A stretch of DNA of 35,438 nt from Bacteroidaceae bacterium (GCA_017556585.1 JAFYMP010000077.1:1-35438), one strand, 5' to 3'; shown: positions 8,883 through 19,595, counted from the first letter of the stretch. Program-made: numbers and translations. Notes: generated from the letters alone by a model not told the origin.

Positions 8883-11800
8883 ATGCCTTTTAAAAAAGAT
8901 ACAAAAATCAAGAACAATTTCTCGAAGATAACCATCAGTTTGGCTTCTCCTGAAGAGATTCTGACAAGCTCAAGCGGTGAGGTTTTGAAACCCGAGACTA
9001 TCAACTACCGTACATACAAACCTGAACGTGACGGTCTGTTCTGCGAACGCATATTCGGTCCTGTTAAGGATTACGAATGTCATTGCGGTAAGTACAAGAG
9101 AATACGTTATAAAGGTATTGTCTGCGAACGTTGTGGTGTAGAGGTTACAGAGAAAAAGGTACGTAGAGAGCGTATGGGACACATCCAGCTGGTTGTGCCT
9201 GTAGCTCATATCTGGTATTTCCGTTCACTTCCTAATAAGATGGGTTATCTGTTGGGTATTCCTACCAAACAGCTTGATTCAATTATATATTATGAACGTT
9301 ACGTAGTTATTCAGCCGGGTGTATATGCCGAAGAACATGCTTTGGGTAGCAACCGTTTGGATCTTCTGTCAGAAGAAGAGTATCTGGATATTATTGATAA
9401 ACTTCCAAAAGATAATCAGTATCTGGAAGATTCAGATCCTAATAAGTTTGTAGCTAAGATGGGTGCTGAAGCTATCTATGATTTGCTGAGTCAGTTGGAT
9501 TTGGATAAGCTGTCATACGAACTGCGTAATCGTGCTAATACAGATACATCTCAGCAGCGTAAGACCGAAGCTTTGAAGCGTCTTCAGGTTGTAGAGTCTT
9601 TCCGTGCATCACGCGAATTGAATCGTCCTGAATGGATGATATTGAAGGTGATTCCGGTTACTCCTCCTGAATTGCGTCCTTTGGTTCCGCTGGATGGTGG
9701 TCGTTTTGCTACTTCCGATTTGAATGATCTGTATCGTCGCGTTATCATCAGAAACAACCGTCTGAAACGTCTTATTGAAATTAAGGCTCCGGAAGTTATT
9801 CTGCGTAACGAAAAACGTATGCTTCAGGAAGCTGTTGACAGCTTGTTCGATAATAGCCGTAAGGCAAGTGCCGTTAAATCGGAGGCTAACCGTCCGTTGA
9901 AATCACTTTCAGATTCACTGAAGGGTAAGCAGGGACGTTTCCGTCAGAACTTGCTTGGTAAGCGTGTTGACTATTCTGCACGTTCTGTTATCGTGGTTGG
10001 TCCTGAACTGAAGATGGGTGAGTGCGGTATTCCAAAACTGATGGCTGCAGAACTTTACAAACCATTTATTATCCGTAAGTTGATAGAACGCGGTATTGTA
10101 AAGACTGTAAAATCGGCAAAGAAGATTGTAGATAGAAAAGATCCTATCGTTTGGGATATTCTGGAATATGTAATGAAGGGTCATCCGGTACTTTTGAACC
10201 GTGCGCCGACACTTCACCGTCTGGGTATCCAGGCATTCCAGCCTAAGATGATTGAAGGTAAAGCTATTCAGTTGCACCCGTTAGCATGTACAGCGTTTAA
10301 CGCCGACTTTGACGGTGACCAGATGGCTGTTCACTTGCCATTGAGCAATGAAGCTGTTTTGGAAGCACAGATGCTTATGCTTCAGGCACATAACATTCTA
10401 AATCCTGCAAATGGTGCTCCTATTACAGTGCCTTCACAGGATATGGTATTGGGTCTGTACTATATAACAAAATTGCGTAAGGGTGCTAAAGGTGAAGGTT
10501 TGACCTTCTACGGTCCGGAAGAGGCTCTTATAGCATATAACGAAGGTAAAGTTGATATTCATGCTATAGTTAAGGTGATGGTTGACGATGTAAACGAAGA
10601 GGGTGAGGCTATCAAGCACTTGGTAGAGACATCTGTAGGTCGTGTAATCGTGAACGAGATTGTACCTAACGAAGTAGGTTTTATCAACTACATCATATCA
10701 AAGAAGACTTTGAGCGATCTTATCAGCGAAGTTATTAAGAAGGTGGGTGTTGCACGCGCTTGCGAATTCCTGGATGGTATTAAGAACTTAGGTTACCAGA
10801 TGGCGTTCAAGGGTGGTTTGTCATTCAACTTGAGTGATATTATCATTCCTAAAGAAAAAGAGGAACTTGTTGCTAAAGGTAACGAAGAAGTTGAAGGTAT
10901 CCTGGCAGAATATAACATGGGTCTTATCACCGATAACGAACGTTATAATAAGGTGATTGACGTTTGGACTCACGTTAACGAAGATCTGTCTAAGGTTCTT
11001 ATGAAGACTATCTCTTCTGACGACCAGGGCTTCAACTCAGTATATATGATGCTTGATTCAGGTGCCCGTGGTTCTAAGGAGCAGATTCGTCAGCTTTCAG
11101 GTATGCGTGGTCTGATGGCTAAACCTCAGAAGGCCGGTGCAGAAGGCGCTCAGATTATTGAGAACCCAATTCTTTCTAACTTTAAGGAGGGATTGAGCGT
11201 GCTTGAGTACTTTATCTCTACTCACGGTGCTCGTAAGGGTCTTGCCGATACCGCTTTGAAGACTGCCGATGCCGGTTACCTGACTCGTCGTCTTGTTGAC
11301 GTTTCTCACGACGTTATCATTACCGAAGAGGATTGTGGTACATTGCGTGGTTTGGTATGTTCAGCTCTTAAAGAGAACGAAGAGGTTGTTGCATCACTCT
11401 ATGATAGAATTTTGGGCCGTGTTTCTGTACACGATGTTATTCACCCAACAACAGGTGAACTGCTTGTAGCAGGTGGACAGGAGATTACAGAAGCTATTGC
11501 CAAGAAGATAAGCGATTCACCTATTGAAAGTGTAGAAATACGTTCAGTATTGACTTGCGAAAGCAAACATGGTGTTTGTGCTAAATGTTATGGTCGTAAC
11601 CTGGCTACCGGTCGTTTGGTAGAGAAGGGCGAGGCTGTAGGTGTTATTGCTGCACAGTCAATTGGTGAACCTGGTACTCAGCTTACATTGCGTACTTTCC
11701 ACGCCGGTGGTACCGCTTCTAACATTGCTGCAAATTCACGTTTGGTTGCAAAATACGATTGCCGCATAGAATTTGATGAATTGCGCGTTGTAGAAGCTAC

Positions 11801-13175
11801 AAAGGCTACAGGAGAAAATGTACAGGTAATTGTAGGTCGTCTGGGTGAAGCTAAGTTTATTGATGAAAATACCGGTATTGCACTTTCTACCCATACATTG
11901 CCATACGGTTCTACACTCTATGTGAAGGAGGGCGATAAGGTTAAGAAGGGTGATTTGATTGCTGAATGGGATCCATTTAATGCTCTTATCATCACAGAAG
12001 TAGCCGGTACAGTTAAACTTGAATCAGTAATTGAAAATGTTACATATAAGGTAGAATCTGACGAATCTACTGGTTTGGAAGAGATTATCATCATAGAAAC
12101 CAGAGATAAGGTTAAGATTCCTACAGCTCTTATTGTTGACGAAAATGGTGAAGTACTGCGTTCATATAACTTACCTGTAGGTGGTCACGTAGTTATCAAA
12201 GATGGTCAGAAATTGGCTGCCGGCGATACTCTTGTTAAGATTCCACGTGTTCAGGGTAAGGCTGGTGATATTACCGGTGGTCTGCCACGTGTTACCGAAT
12301 TGTTCGAAGCACGTAACCCATCTAATCCGGCAGTTGTTGCTGAAATTGATGGTACAGTTCACATGGGTAAGATTAAGCGTGGTAACCGTGAGATTTCTGT
12401 TGTATCAAGAACAGGCGATGAAAAGAAGTATTTGGTTGCTTTGTCAAAACAGATTCTTGTTCAGGAAGGCGACTATGTACGTGCAGGAACCCCATTGTCA
12501 GATGGTGCTATTACTCCATCAGATATTTTGGCAATTAAAGGTCCTACCGCTGTTCAGGAATATATCGTAAACGAAGTTCAGGATGTATATCGTCTGCAGG
12601 GTGTGAAGATTAACGATAAGCACTTTGAGATTATTGTACGTCAGATGATGCGTAAGGTGGAAATTGATGAACCGGGTGATACTCGTTTCTTGCCACAGCA
12701 GAGTGTTGACAAACTTGAATTCATGGAAGAAAATGACAGAATCTGGGGTAAGAAGGTTGTTACCAATGCCGGTGATTCTGAAAACTTGCACGAAGGACAG
12801 ATTGTTACAGCACGTAAGTTACGCGACGAGAACTCAATGCTGAAACGTAAGGATTTGCGTTTGGTTCAGGTTCGTGATGCTGTTCCTGCAACATCAACTC
12901 AGGTACTTCAGGGTATTACAAGAGCTGCGTTGGCTACTCAGAGCTTTATGTCTGCTGCATCTTTCCAGGAGACAACAAAGGTTCTTAACGAAGCTGCAAT
13001 CAATGGTAAATCGGATAGCTTGTTAGGTATGAAGGAGAACGTAATTTGCGGTCACTTGATTCCTGCCGGTACCGGTCTGCGTGATTTCGAAAAGATTGTT
13101 GTTGGAAGTAAAGAGGAGTATGATCGTGTTCAGGCAAGCCGCGACGCTATTGTTGACCTGAATTTTTCAAGATGA
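8883..13175 (+). CDS. rpoC: DNA-directed RNA polymerase subunit beta'
   Basis: This 1430-residue protein is the beta' subunit, carrying the catalytic magnesium site. The N-terminal zinc site is CHCG...CERCG (about residues 66-84). The catalytic loop [16 protein letters not shown] is at about 473-488 with its three Asp residues. A second zinc-type cluster, [13 protein letters not shown], is followed by the bridge-helix and trigger-loop region around [20 protein letters not shown]. Length is typical of Bacteroidota. It is followed directly by a strong terminator and then a gene on the other strand, so rpoBC is the end of this operon. Confidence 0.99.
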   Translation: MPFKKDTKIKNNFSKITISLASPEEILTSSSGEVLKPETINYRTYKPERDGLFCERIFGPVKDYECHCGKYKRIRYKGIVCERCGVEVTEKKVRRERMGHIQLVVPVAHIWYFRSLPNKMGYLLGIPTKQLDSIIYYERYVVIQPGVYAEEHALGSNRLDLLSEEEYLDIIDKLPKDNQYLEDSDPNKFVAKMGAEAIYDLLSQLDLDKLSYELRNRANTDTSQQRKTEALKRLQVVESFRASRELNRPEWMILKVIPVTPPELRPLVPLDGGRFATSDLNDLYRRVIIRNNRLKRLIEIKAPEVILRNEKRMLQEAVDSLFDNSRKASAVKSEANRPLKSLSDSLKGKQGRFRQNLLGKRVDYSARSVIVVGPELKMGECGIPKLMAAELYKPFIIRKLIERGIVKTVKSAKKIVDRKDPIVWDILEYVMKGHPVLLNRAPTLHRLGIQAFQPKMIEGKAIQLHPLACTAFNADFDGDQMAVHLPLSNEAVLEAQMLMLQAHNILNPANGAPITVPSQDMVLGLYYITKLRKGAKGEGLTFYGPEEALIAYNEGKVDIHAIVKVMVDDVNEEGEAIKHLVETSVGRVIVNEIVPNEVGFINYIISKKTLSDLISEVIKKVGVARACEFLDGIKNLGYQMAFKGGLSFNLSDIIIPKEKEELVAKGNEEVEGILAEYNMGLITDNERYNKVIDVWTHVNEDLSKVLMKTISSDDQGFNSVYMMLDSGARGSKEQIRQLSGMRGLMAKPQKAGAEGAQIIENPILSNFKEGLSVLEYFISTHGARKGLADTALKTADAGYLTRRLVDVSHDVIITEEDCGTLRGLVCSALKENEEVVASLYDRILGRVSVHDVIHPTTGELLVAGGQEITEAIAKKISDSPIESVEIRSVLTCESKHGVCAKCYGRNLATGRLVEKGEAVGVIAAQSIGEPGTQLTLRTFHAGGTASNIAANSRLVAKYDCRIEFDELRVVEATKATGENVQVIVGRLGEAKFIDENTGIALSTHTLPYGSTLYVKEGDKVKKGDLIAEWDPFNALIITEVAGTVKLESVIENVTYKVESDESTGLEEIIIIETRDKVKIPTALIVDENGEVLRSYNLPVGGHVVIKDGQKLAAGDTLVKIPRVQGKAGDITGGLPRVTELFEARNPSNPAVVAEIDGTVHMGKIKRGNREISVVSRTGDEKKYLVALSKQILVQEGDYVRAGTPLSDGAITPSDILAIKGPTAVQEYIVNEVQDVYRLQGVKINDKHFEIIVRQMMRKVEIDEPGDTRFLPQQSVDKLEFMEENDRIWGKKVVTNAGDSENLHEGQIVTARKLRDENSMLKRKDLRLVQVRDAVPATSTQVLQGITRAALATQSFMSAASFQETTKVLNEAAINGKSDSLLGMKENVICGHLIPAGTGLRDFEKIVVGSKEEYDRVQASRDAIVDLNFSR

Positions 13176-13198
13176 TTGATTAATACTTGATATTAAGT

Positions 13199-13239
13199 AG
13201 AGAGGGTGGTTGATTTTCAGCCACCCTCTCTCATTTTTT
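13199..13239 (+). terminator. Intrinsic terminator after rpoC
   Basis: An 11-bp stem (13199-13209 with 13221-13231), extendable by three inner pairs to a 5-nt loop, is followed by a T run at 13234-13239. It lies 23 nt after the rpoC stop. There is no good T tract on the opposite side, so it mainly serves the plus strand. Confidence 0.92.
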
Positions 13240-13253
13240 AGTATGTAATGTTG

Positions 13254-14591
13254 TTATACTGCCGGCAGACTGTTGCCGTTTATTTTTCTATATACATCAA
13301 GTGCATATACATCGGTCATTCCACTTATGTAATCCAGTACGGCAAGTATCTTTGTGTAGGTATCTGTAGCTGCAATTTCATATTGGCTGCTCACTCTGCC
13401 TATCAGTAATTTGGAGTATTCGTTTTCCGGGTTCATTACTGCGTTGACCATAATATCAAGCAGTGTACTTATTATCTGAAAACCTGCCAATTCTACATCG
13501 AGCACCTCTTTTGAACGGTAAATTCTGTTGAATGAAATCTTAGCACAGGTTTTATATGCTTCTTTCATTCGTGGAGTAATATTATCTATGAGTGAACCGC
13601 AGAATGTGCCATTCATAATGGCCGATTCGTTGTCTAAAAATACTTGGGTACACTCTTTTATAAGCAATCCGATAAGTTTGGAACGCAGGTATGAGACCTG
13701 TTCGTTTACATCGCTTACCATTGAGATAATTCCCTCTATGTGCTGTTTCTCGTTATCAGAGATGAATGCCATCATCAACTCTTTTGTTTCAGCAGTGGAC
13801 AATAGCTTAAGTTTGTGAGCATCCTCCAAATCCATAAGCAGGTAACAGATATCGTCGGCTGCTTCTACCAAATATACTAATGGATAACGCACGTATTTTA
13901 GATATTCACCTTCTGCAGAAAGACGAATTATTCCCAATTCATCGGCAATTTTCTTGAATATAGGGGCTTCGCTGTCAAAGAAACCAAACTTATTCTTCTG
14001 TTCGGCATAGATTGATGAATAGGGGTATTTAACAATAGATGCCAAAGTAGAATAGGTCATGGCAAAACCTCCTTTTCTACGTCCTAAAAATTGATGTGCC
14101 AACAAACGGAAGGCATTTGCGTTTCCTTCAAAGTTTATGATATCTGTCCATTGGGCCATATTATCTTTGAACGATTCTTCCAGATAGCCTCCTTTTCCCT
14201 GTTTGAAAAAGGCAGAGATAGCTTTTTCGCCGGAATGACCGAATGGCGGATTTCCCATATCGTGCGCTAAACAGGCTGTAGATACTATGTTGCCAATTTC
14301 CGGAACAAAAGTGTTTCCTAATGAAGCATTTCTTTCTATCAGGTGTTTAGCTATGTTGTTACCTAAAGAACGACCTACGCACGATACTTCCAAACTGTGT
14401 GTTAGACGGTTATGTACAAAGACACTGCCGGGTAATGGAAATACCTGAGTCTTATTCTGTAATCTTCTGAAAGGAGCAGAAAAGATAACCCTGTCGTAAT
14501 CGCGCAGAAAAACAGATCTGTCATCGCGTTCTACGGTATGTATATCTTCCATTCCTAATCTTTTGTTGGAGATAAGTCTTTCCCAATTCAT
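13254..14591 (-). CDS. dgt: Deoxyguanosinetriphosphate triphosphohydrolase-like HD protein
   Basis: This is an HD-superfamily dNTP triphosphohydrolase, expected to split dGTP or other dNTPs into nucleoside and triphosphate. Visible motifs are the first metal-ligand His in NRLTHSLEV (about residue 65 from the chosen start) and the paired HD in CLAHDMGNPPFGHSGE (His110-Asp111). Length (445 residues) suits the family. I chose ATG 14591 (MNWERLISNKRLG), the usual family start; an in-frame ATG at 14618 would add nine residues. It is divergent from dut, so two dNTP-pool enzymes sit back to back, one cleaving dNTPs and one removing dUTP. True substrate preference cannot be read from sequence. Confidence 0.9.
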   Translation of the reverse strand: MNWERLISNKRLGMEDIHTVERDDRSVFLRDYDRVIFSAPFRRLQNKTQVFPLPGSVFVHNRLTHSLEVSCVGRSLGNNIAKHLIERNASLGNTFVPEIGNIVSTACLAHDMGNPPFGHSGEKAISAFFKQGKGGYLEESFKDNMAQWTDIINFEGNANAFRLLAHQFLGRRKGGFAMTYSTLASIVKYPYSSIYAEQKNKFGFFDSEAPIFKKIADELGIIRLSAEGEYLKYVRYPLVYLVEAADDICYLLMDLEDAHKLKLLSTAETKELMMAFISDNEKQHIEGIISMVSDVNEQVSYLRSKLIGLLIKECTQVFLDNESAIMNGTFCGSLIDNITPRMKEAYKTCAKISFNRIYRSKEVLDVELAGFQIISTLLDIMVNAVMNPENEYSKLLIGRVSSQYEIAATDTYTKILAVLDYISGMTDVYALDVYRKINGNSLPAV

Positions 14592-14676
14592 TGATATCTT
14601 CTTAAAGTTTATCTTCAAAAGTAATTGTTTTGTATCATTTAAACCAAATTATAATTAGTTTTTTGCTGAAATTGTG

Positions 14677-14684
14677 TACTTTCG
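14677..14684 (+). promoter_or_regulatory. Possible -7 box for dut
   Basis: TACTTTCG matches the Bacteroidota -7 consensus TAnnTTTG at all but one defined position and lies 26 nt before the dut ATG. No good -33 TTTG is seen at the right distance (TTAG at 14655-14658 is the nearest). Confidence 0.35.
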
Positions 14685-14710
14685 CTTTTAGAAACCGCAA
14701 GTAAACAAAT

Positions 14711-15142
14711 ATGAAGGTACAAATTATAAATCGTTCGCATCATCCACTACCTGAGTATGCAACTGAATTGTCGGCAGGAATGGATTTGAGAGCCAATATA
14801 GATGCTCCTATAGTTTTAAAACCAATGCAGCGTTGCATTATTCCTACAGGCCTGTACATGGCGTTGCCGGCAGGTTATGAAGCTCAGGTAAGACCCCGTA
14901 GCGGACTTGCTATAAAGAAGGGTATTACAGTTCTGAATTCTCCGGGAACCATAGATGCCGATTATCGTGGTGAGGTAGGTGTTATTCTTATTAATCTGTC
15001 TCAGGAAGATTGGACTGTAACCGATGGTGAGCGTATTGCTCAGATGGTTATAGCGCGTCACGAGCAGGTGGAGTGGAATCAGGTAGAAATACTTGATGAA
15101 ACAGAACGCGGGGCAGGTGGTTTTGGTCATAGCGGTATTTGA
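14711..15142 (+). CDS. dut: Deoxyuridine 5'-triphosphate nucleotidohydrolase
   Basis: This 143-residue protein is a trimeric dUTPase, hydrolysing dUTP to dUMP and pyrophosphate to keep uracil out of DNA. All five family motifs are visible: SAGMDLRA (motif 1, about residues 21-28), the [11 protein letters not shown] region (motif 2), [13 protein letters not shown] (motif 3, with the catalytic Asp), the [11 protein letters not shown] region (motif 4) and the C-terminal [10 protein letters not shown] (motif 5). It heads a plus-strand run with the TPR lipoprotein only 2 nt downstream. Confidence 0.98.
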   Translation: MKVQIINRSHHPLPEYATELSAGMDLRANIDAPIVLKPMQRCIIPTGLYMALPAGYEAQVRPRSGLAIKKGITVLNSPGTIDADYRGEVGVILINLSQEDWTVTDGERIAQMVIARHEQVEWNQVEILDETERGAGGFGHSGI

Positions 15143-15144
15143 TT

Positions 15145-16431
15145 ATGAGAATCCGTAATCTTCTGTTGCTGGTTTTACTGTGCGCATTAAGTTCGTGCAG
15201 TATGCTGCGTAGTATAGGTATTTCAACAAGACAACAGGATGATGTAACGGATTATGATGATTTCCGTAGAGATTATTTTTATTATGAGGCATTGAATCAG
15301 ATGCAACAGGAGAATTACGATGCTGCTTTTCAGCTGTTGAATTATTGTAATAAGATAGATAGTACATCGGCAGCAGTTAATTATAATCTGGCACAGTTGT
15401 ATATTCTTCTGAACGATAAGACCAGAACAACCGAATTGTTGAATCTTGCAATAAAACAGGACCCTGACAATTACTGGTACTATAATCTTACCGGACTTTA
15501 CTACGCACAAAATCACAAACCATATCAGGCCATATCTCTTTTTGAAGAGATGATGAATAGGTTCCCTACACGCACAGAGGTTCTTATGACGTTGGCAGAA
15601 CTTTATGATGAAACGCGCCAGTACGATAAGGAGTTGCAGATGTTGAACAGATATGCTGTAATAGAGGATGTGTGGGATGAACTCTCTTCGCAACGTTTTC
15701 TATGTTATCTGCGTATGGGTGAGGTAGATTCGGCCTACTATGAGATAGAAGATAATTTTGGCGATATGGTGCAGATTTTATCGCAGAGTGTAAATAATCT
15801 TGCAGGGGTAAATCTTGTATTGAGACTTTGTGAAACAGCATTGAAAAATAATCCTAAGTTATCTGCTGCTTACTATTATTCCGCAATATCGATGTTCCAG
15901 ATACAAGATGAAGAGAACTCTTTGGCTATTCTTGCAGATGGCATAGAGATGGTTCCGGATAGTATAGGAAAGGCTTCTCTTTATGGTCTGCGCAGTGAAT
16001 TATATTATGCTATGGGACGTCCTGACGATGCGTTTTTGGACTACGATTCCACTTTGTTGTATAATCCTAACGATATTGGTGTGCAGAATAACTATGCGTA
16101 TTATCTGTCGGTAGCCGGTAAAGATTTGGAAAAGGCATTAAGAATGAGCGCCAATACACTGAAAGCAGAACCAAATAATCCTACATATTTGGATACGTAT
16201 GCCTGGATTCTGTTTAAGATGAAACGTTACCAGGAGGCAAAAGAGTATATAATTCGTGCTCTTAATGAAGAGGGAGAAAAGTCGGCTGATGTGGTTGAAC
16301 ATTATGGCGATATACTTTATATGTGTGGAGATATAGAGGGTGCAGTGGAAAATTGGCACAAAGCAGTTAGGTTGAATAGTACATCGCCTACACTGCAGGA
16401 GAAAATAAATCAGGAAAAATATATAGAGTAA
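15145..16431 (+). CDS. Tetratricopeptide-repeat lipoprotein
   Basis: This protein of about 428 residues starts with a lipoprotein signal: a hydrophobic run ending in LSSC, with the lipid-bearing Cys at about residue 18. The rest is built of helical TPR-like repeats, for example NYNLAQLYILLNDKTRTTEL, YYNLTGLYYAQNHKPYQAIS and the C-terminal TYAWILFKMKRYQEAKEYI. These repeats usually mediate protein-protein contacts; the protein is probably membrane-anchored on the periplasmic side. I chose ATG 15145 because an in-frame TTG two codons earlier would overlap the dut stop. It is followed 2 nt later by a DUF4292 lipoprotein and an EnvC-like protein, suggesting an envelope or cell-wall task. No specific function can be assigned. 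Confidence 0.85.
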   Translation: MRIRNLLLLVLLCALSSCSMLRSIGISTRQQDDVTDYDDFRRDYFYYEALNQMQQENYDAAFQLLNYCNKIDSTSAAVNYNLAQLYILLNDKTRTTELLNLAIKQDPDNYWYYNLTGLYYAQNHKPYQAISLFEEMMNRFPTRTEVLMTLAELYDETRQYDKELQMLNRYAVIEDVWDELSSQRFLCYLRMGEVDSAYYEIEDNFGDMVQILSQSVNNLAGVNLVLRLCETALKNNPKLSAAYYYSAISMFQIQDEENSLAILADGIEMVPDSIGKASLYGLRSELYYAMGRPDDAFLDYDSTLLYNPNDIGVQNNYAYYLSVAGKDLEKALRMSANTLKAEPNNPTYLDTYAWILFKMKRYQEAKEYIIRALNEEGEKSADVVEHYGDILYMCGDIEGAVENWHKAVRLNSTSPTLQEKINQEKYIE

Positions 16432-16433
16432 AT

Positions 16434-17234
16434 ATGAGGATATTTTATAAGGTTTCAGGTTTACTATTGATGTTGTTTTTTGTAGCATCTTGTGGTACAA
16501 CGGGTACAGTTAAAAAACAAAAATTGTCTAAAGCCGAGGATAATTATGTTACTTTGGCAAAACAGATGTTAGGTACTCCGGCAAATCCGGAGATAACTGC
16601 CGATGCAAAGATAAAGGTGGGTATGGGTAGTTACGATGCTACACTTAAGATGCGTTGGAATGAGAGTATCCAGATAAGTGTAACTATGTTAGGCATAATG
16701 GAGATTATACGCATAGAGTGTTTGCCCGATATGATTGTCTTTATAGACAGAAGTTCGCAAAAATATGCAGTAGAACATTATGCCGATGTGCCATACAGAA
16801 ACTTTACAGGTCTGGATTTTTATTCTCTGCAGGCACTGCTCTGGAATAAGATTTTTGTACCCGGATATGCCGATCCTGAGATGGCAATTCAAAAGATTAA
16901 GATGTCTGAACAGACAGAAACAGGTTTGACTTTAACATCTACGGAATATGATTATGTGTTCAAAATAGATTCAAACAAACATCTGTTGCAAACATCAAAA
17001 AGCGGTTTGGGTTATAACGTATCTGTGAATTACGGTAACTTTAAACAGATGTCAGAGAATGTGGTTATTCCTCATAATATTGATTTGGAATTTAACTTAA
17101 CAGGTCATACAAGTAAAATTGGCATTGTGCTGGATGATGTTTCCATAGAGAAGGGTAATTGGCCTAACAGAACATCGGTTAGCACCAGATACAAACGTTA
17201 CAAGATTAAAGAGATATTGGAACCGTTTCTATGA
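16434..17234 (+). CDS. DUF4292-type lipoprotein
   Basis: This 266-residue protein has a lipoprotein signal (lipobox VASC, Cys about residue 20) and then a mostly beta-rich region with segments such as IKVGMGSYDATLKMRWNESI and YRNFTGLDFYSLQALLWNKI. I recognise it as the Bacteroidota DUF4292 family, which has been likened to LolB-type lipoprotein-carrier folds; that resemblance is recalled, not shown here. It overlaps the next gene by 4 nt (ATGA), indicating translational coupling with the EnvC-like protein. An outer-membrane or periplasmic role is likely. Confidence 0.8.
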   Translation: MRIFYKVSGLLLMLFFVASCGTTGTVKKQKLSKAEDNYVTLAKQMLGTPANPEITADAKIKVGMGSYDATLKMRWNESIQISVTMLGIMEIIRIECLPDMIVFIDRSSQKYAVEHYADVPYRNFTGLDFYSLQALLWNKIFVPGYADPEMAIQKIKMSEQTETGLTLTSTEYDYVFKIDSNKHLLQTSKSGLGYNVSVNYGNFKQMSENVVIPHNIDLEFNLTGHTSKIGIVLDDVSIEKGNWPNRTSVSTRYKRYKIKEILEPFL

Positions 17235-18433
17235 AAAAAATTCTTGTAGTATATATGCTGATTTCTCTGTGCGTACTATCGCCGTATGCACAGACCAATG
17301 CGTTGATAGAACAGATGCAGAAGGAGCGTGCTGCAATAGAGCAACAGATTTCCGAATCGGAAAAGCTTTTGGCAGGAACCGAAGGTGATATTGCTGCTCA
17401 GGTGGCAAATCTGAATACCATTTCGGCACTTCTTAAGGAACGTAAAAAACTTTTGGAGCAGACAAAAAAGGATATTCGTTCTCTGAATGCTCAGACATTG
17501 AAATTAGAGACTGAAATAAAACAGCTGCAGAGTGAATATGATGAATGTTCTAATCGTTATGCAGATGCTTGTCGGTTTTATCAGCATCAGCAGGTATCTT
17601 TTAATCCTATTACTTTTCTGTTTTCATCGTCAACATTTAAACAGCTTACGCGTAGAATGCGTTACATAGGTGAATATTCTTCATCACTTGAATCTTTGGC
17701 AGTAGAAATAAAAGAGAAACAGGATACATTAAAGAGTAAGAAAGCACAGATTGAATTGGCGCGAGAAGAGAAACTGATTTTGCAGAAGGAGCAACAGAAA
17801 AACGAAGCGGCTGTTGCGGCAGAGGAGAAGAGTCAGCGTGCTATTGTCAATAAATTGAAGAGTAAACGTACAGCGTTGAAAAAAGAGATTCAGTCACAGC
17901 AGAAAAAGATTACTGAACTGAATAAGGAGATTGACAGACAGATACAACTGGCTATTAAAGAGCAACAAAAGGAGACTCAGACAGGCGGAACTCTGAAGGT
18001 AGAAGAAGATATTAAACTGACAGGTAGTTTTGAAAGTAATAAAGGTAAACTGCCTATACCTATAACCGGCTCTTATTTGATAGTAGGTAATTACGGAGTA
18101 CAGAATGTAGCCGGAATGAAAGATGTGAAAATCAATAATTTAGGTATTGATATTCAAGGAACAGAAGGTTCGCAGGCCAGAGTTATATTCAATGGTGTAG
18201 TAACTACTGTATTCCAGCAAGGAAAGGGACAGATAGGTGTGTTAGTGCGTCACGGAAAGTTTATTTCAGTATATTGTAATCTGTCTGAAATTGCCGTTAA
18301 AAAGGGCGATGAACTAAAGACCGGCGATATAATAGGTAATATCCATAAATCTGATAACGGTCAACGGATTCTGCATTTCCAGCTTCACAAGGAGACTGCA
18401 AAATTAAACCCGATGGATTGGTTACGCCGTTAA
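17231..18433 (+). CDS. EnvC-like murein hydrolase activator with degenerate LytM domain
   Basis: This 400-residue protein has a signal peptide (about residues 1-21), a long coiled-coil rich in Glu, Lys and Gln (about 25-250) and a C-terminal LytM/M23-like domain. The LytM metal ligands are mostly lost. The usual HxxxD His is replaced (INNLGIDI keeps only the Asp), the usual YAHL reads YCNL, and the usual HLHFE reads ILHFQ. This fits an EnvC-type regulator that activates amidases at the septum rather than a peptidase. It ends the dut-led run, and its stop abuts the stop of the opposing M20 gene with no spacer. Confidence 0.85.
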   Translation: MKKILVVYMLISLCVLSPYAQTNALIEQMQKERAAIEQQISESEKLLAGTEGDIAAQVANLNTISALLKERKKLLEQTKKDIRSLNAQTLKLETEIKQLQSEYDECSNRYADACRFYQHQQVSFNPITFLFSSSTFKQLTRRMRYIGEYSSSLESLAVEIKEKQDTLKSKKAQIELAREEKLILQKEQQKNEAAVAAEEKSQRAIVNKLKSKRTALKKEIQSQQKKITELNKEIDRQIQLAIKEQQKETQTGGTLKVEEDIKLTGSFESNKGKLPIPITGSYLIVGNYGVQNVAGMKDVKINNLGIDIQGTEGSQARVIFNGVVTTVFQQGKGQIGVLVRHGKFISVYCNLSEIAVKKGDELKTGDIIGNIHKSDNGQRILHFQLHKETAKLNPMDWLRR

Positions 18434-19534
18434 TCAGATTCCGTTTAACAGATTGTAGTAGGTAGATAGTGCCTCACTTATCTCCTCTATTTTTATGAAC
18501 TCATTGGCAGTGTGTGAACGTGCTGAACTGCCCGGACCCATTTTAAATGAAGGACATGAGAGTATAGCCTGATCCGATAGTGTAGGTGAACCAAAAGGTT
18601 TTAGTCCCATTTCATCGGCTTTTTTTGTTATTTTATCTACAAGCGGTGAACTTTGGTTATGTCCCAATAATGATGATGAATTCAGCACAAAAGAACGTGC
18701 TTTAAGTGTGCACCATTCGGGCATCTTTTTCTCCAATAGATTGAAAATATCGTTATTGCTGTAGAGTTCGTTTGAACGTATGTCTATGGTGAATGTACAC
18801 AAATCGGGTACAACATTGTGTTGTGTTCCGCTGTATATCATTGTTACACTCATTTTAACAGCGCCCAGCAGAGGCGATACTTTCAGTTCCAAAGGCAGGT
18901 TCTTTATTATCTGAATAATGTCTATTGCACGATACAGAGCGTTGATTCCCTCTTCTCTTGCGGCGTGTCCTGAAACACCCTTAACTTCTGCATCTATAAC
19001 CATAAGACCCTTTTCTGCAATGGCAGGCTGCATATCGGTAGGTTCTCCCACAATGGCCAAAGCTATTTCCGGCAAGGTATTGCCAAATAACGGTGCAATA
19101 CTTTTCATACCATCTGCACCGCTTACTTCTTCTTCTGCCGATGCGACAAAGAGCATATTATAACTCTGTTCTGTACGGTCAAGCTGGTAGAATGTATGCA
19201 AAAGCGATGTTAAAGAAGCTCCTGCATCATTGCTGCCAAGTCCATAAAGTTTACCATCTTTTATGGTGGGTTCAAACGGGTTTATGCTCCATGCAGAGAC
19301 TGGTTTTACAGTATCAATATGCGAATTGAGCAGAACAGTGGGCTTGTTGCTGTTCCAATGGTGACTTTTGCACACAATGTTATTGCAGATTCTTTCCGGT
19401 GTGTATCCTTGTTCTACAAACCATTCAAACACTATATCTGCAGCAACTTTTTCGTTGCGGCTTATGCTCTCTGTTGAGATGAGTTTTGTCAACAGCGATA
19501 CAACCTTTTCTGTATCTGTAGTTTTATTTATCAT
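18434..19534 (-). CDS. M20-family deacylase, ArgE/DapE-like
   Basis: This 366-residue zinc-dependent amidohydrolase is probably an N-acyl-ornithine (acetyl or succinyl) deacylase of arginine synthesis, as annotated for Bacteroides relatives. Di-zinc motifs are visible: LLNSHIDTV (His, Asp), GSNDAGAS (bridging Asp), ASAEEEVSG (catalytic Glu pair), VGEPTD and the C-terminal SHTANEF. An in-frame upstream ATG at 19615 would extend the protein by 27 residues. I prefer ATG 19534 because a promoter-like TTTG-N20-TACCTTTA on the minus strand lies between the two candidate starts. No other arginine genes are nearby, so the substrate is inferred. A peptidase role is an alternative. Confidence 0.8.
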   Translation of the reverse strand: MINKTTDTEKVVSLLTKLISTESISRNEKVAADIVFEWFVEQGYTPERICNNIVCKSHHWNSNKPTVLLNSHIDTVKPVSAWSINPFEPTIKDGKLYGLGSNDAGASLTSLLHTFYQLDRTEQSYNMLFVASAEEEVSGADGMKSIAPLFGNTLPEIALAIVGEPTDMQPAIAEKGLMVIDAEVKGVSGHAAREEGINALYRAIDIIQIIKNLPLELKVSPLLGAVKMSVTMIYSGTQHNVVPDLCTFTIDIRSNELYSNNDIFNLLEKKMPEWCTLKARSFVLNSSSLLGHNQSSPLVDKITKKADEMGLKPFGSPTLSDQAILSCPSFKMGPGSSARSHTANEFIKIEEISEALSTYYNLLNGI

Positions 19535-19557
19535 ATTTCTGCTCAATATTGCGGGTG

Positions 19558-19589
19558 TAAAGGTAGTCAATGGTTCGGTATTGCGCAAA
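19558..19589 (-). promoter_or_regulatory. Promoter of the M20 deacylase gene
   Basis: Read on the minus strand, TTTG (complement of 19586-19589) is followed by a 20-nt spacer and TACCTTTA (complement of 19558-19565). This matches the Bacteroidota -33/-7 pattern with one deviation. Predicted transcription begins near 19551, which rules in the ATG at 19534 and argues against the one at 19615. Confidence 0.6.
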
Positions 19590-19595
19590 TTATTG

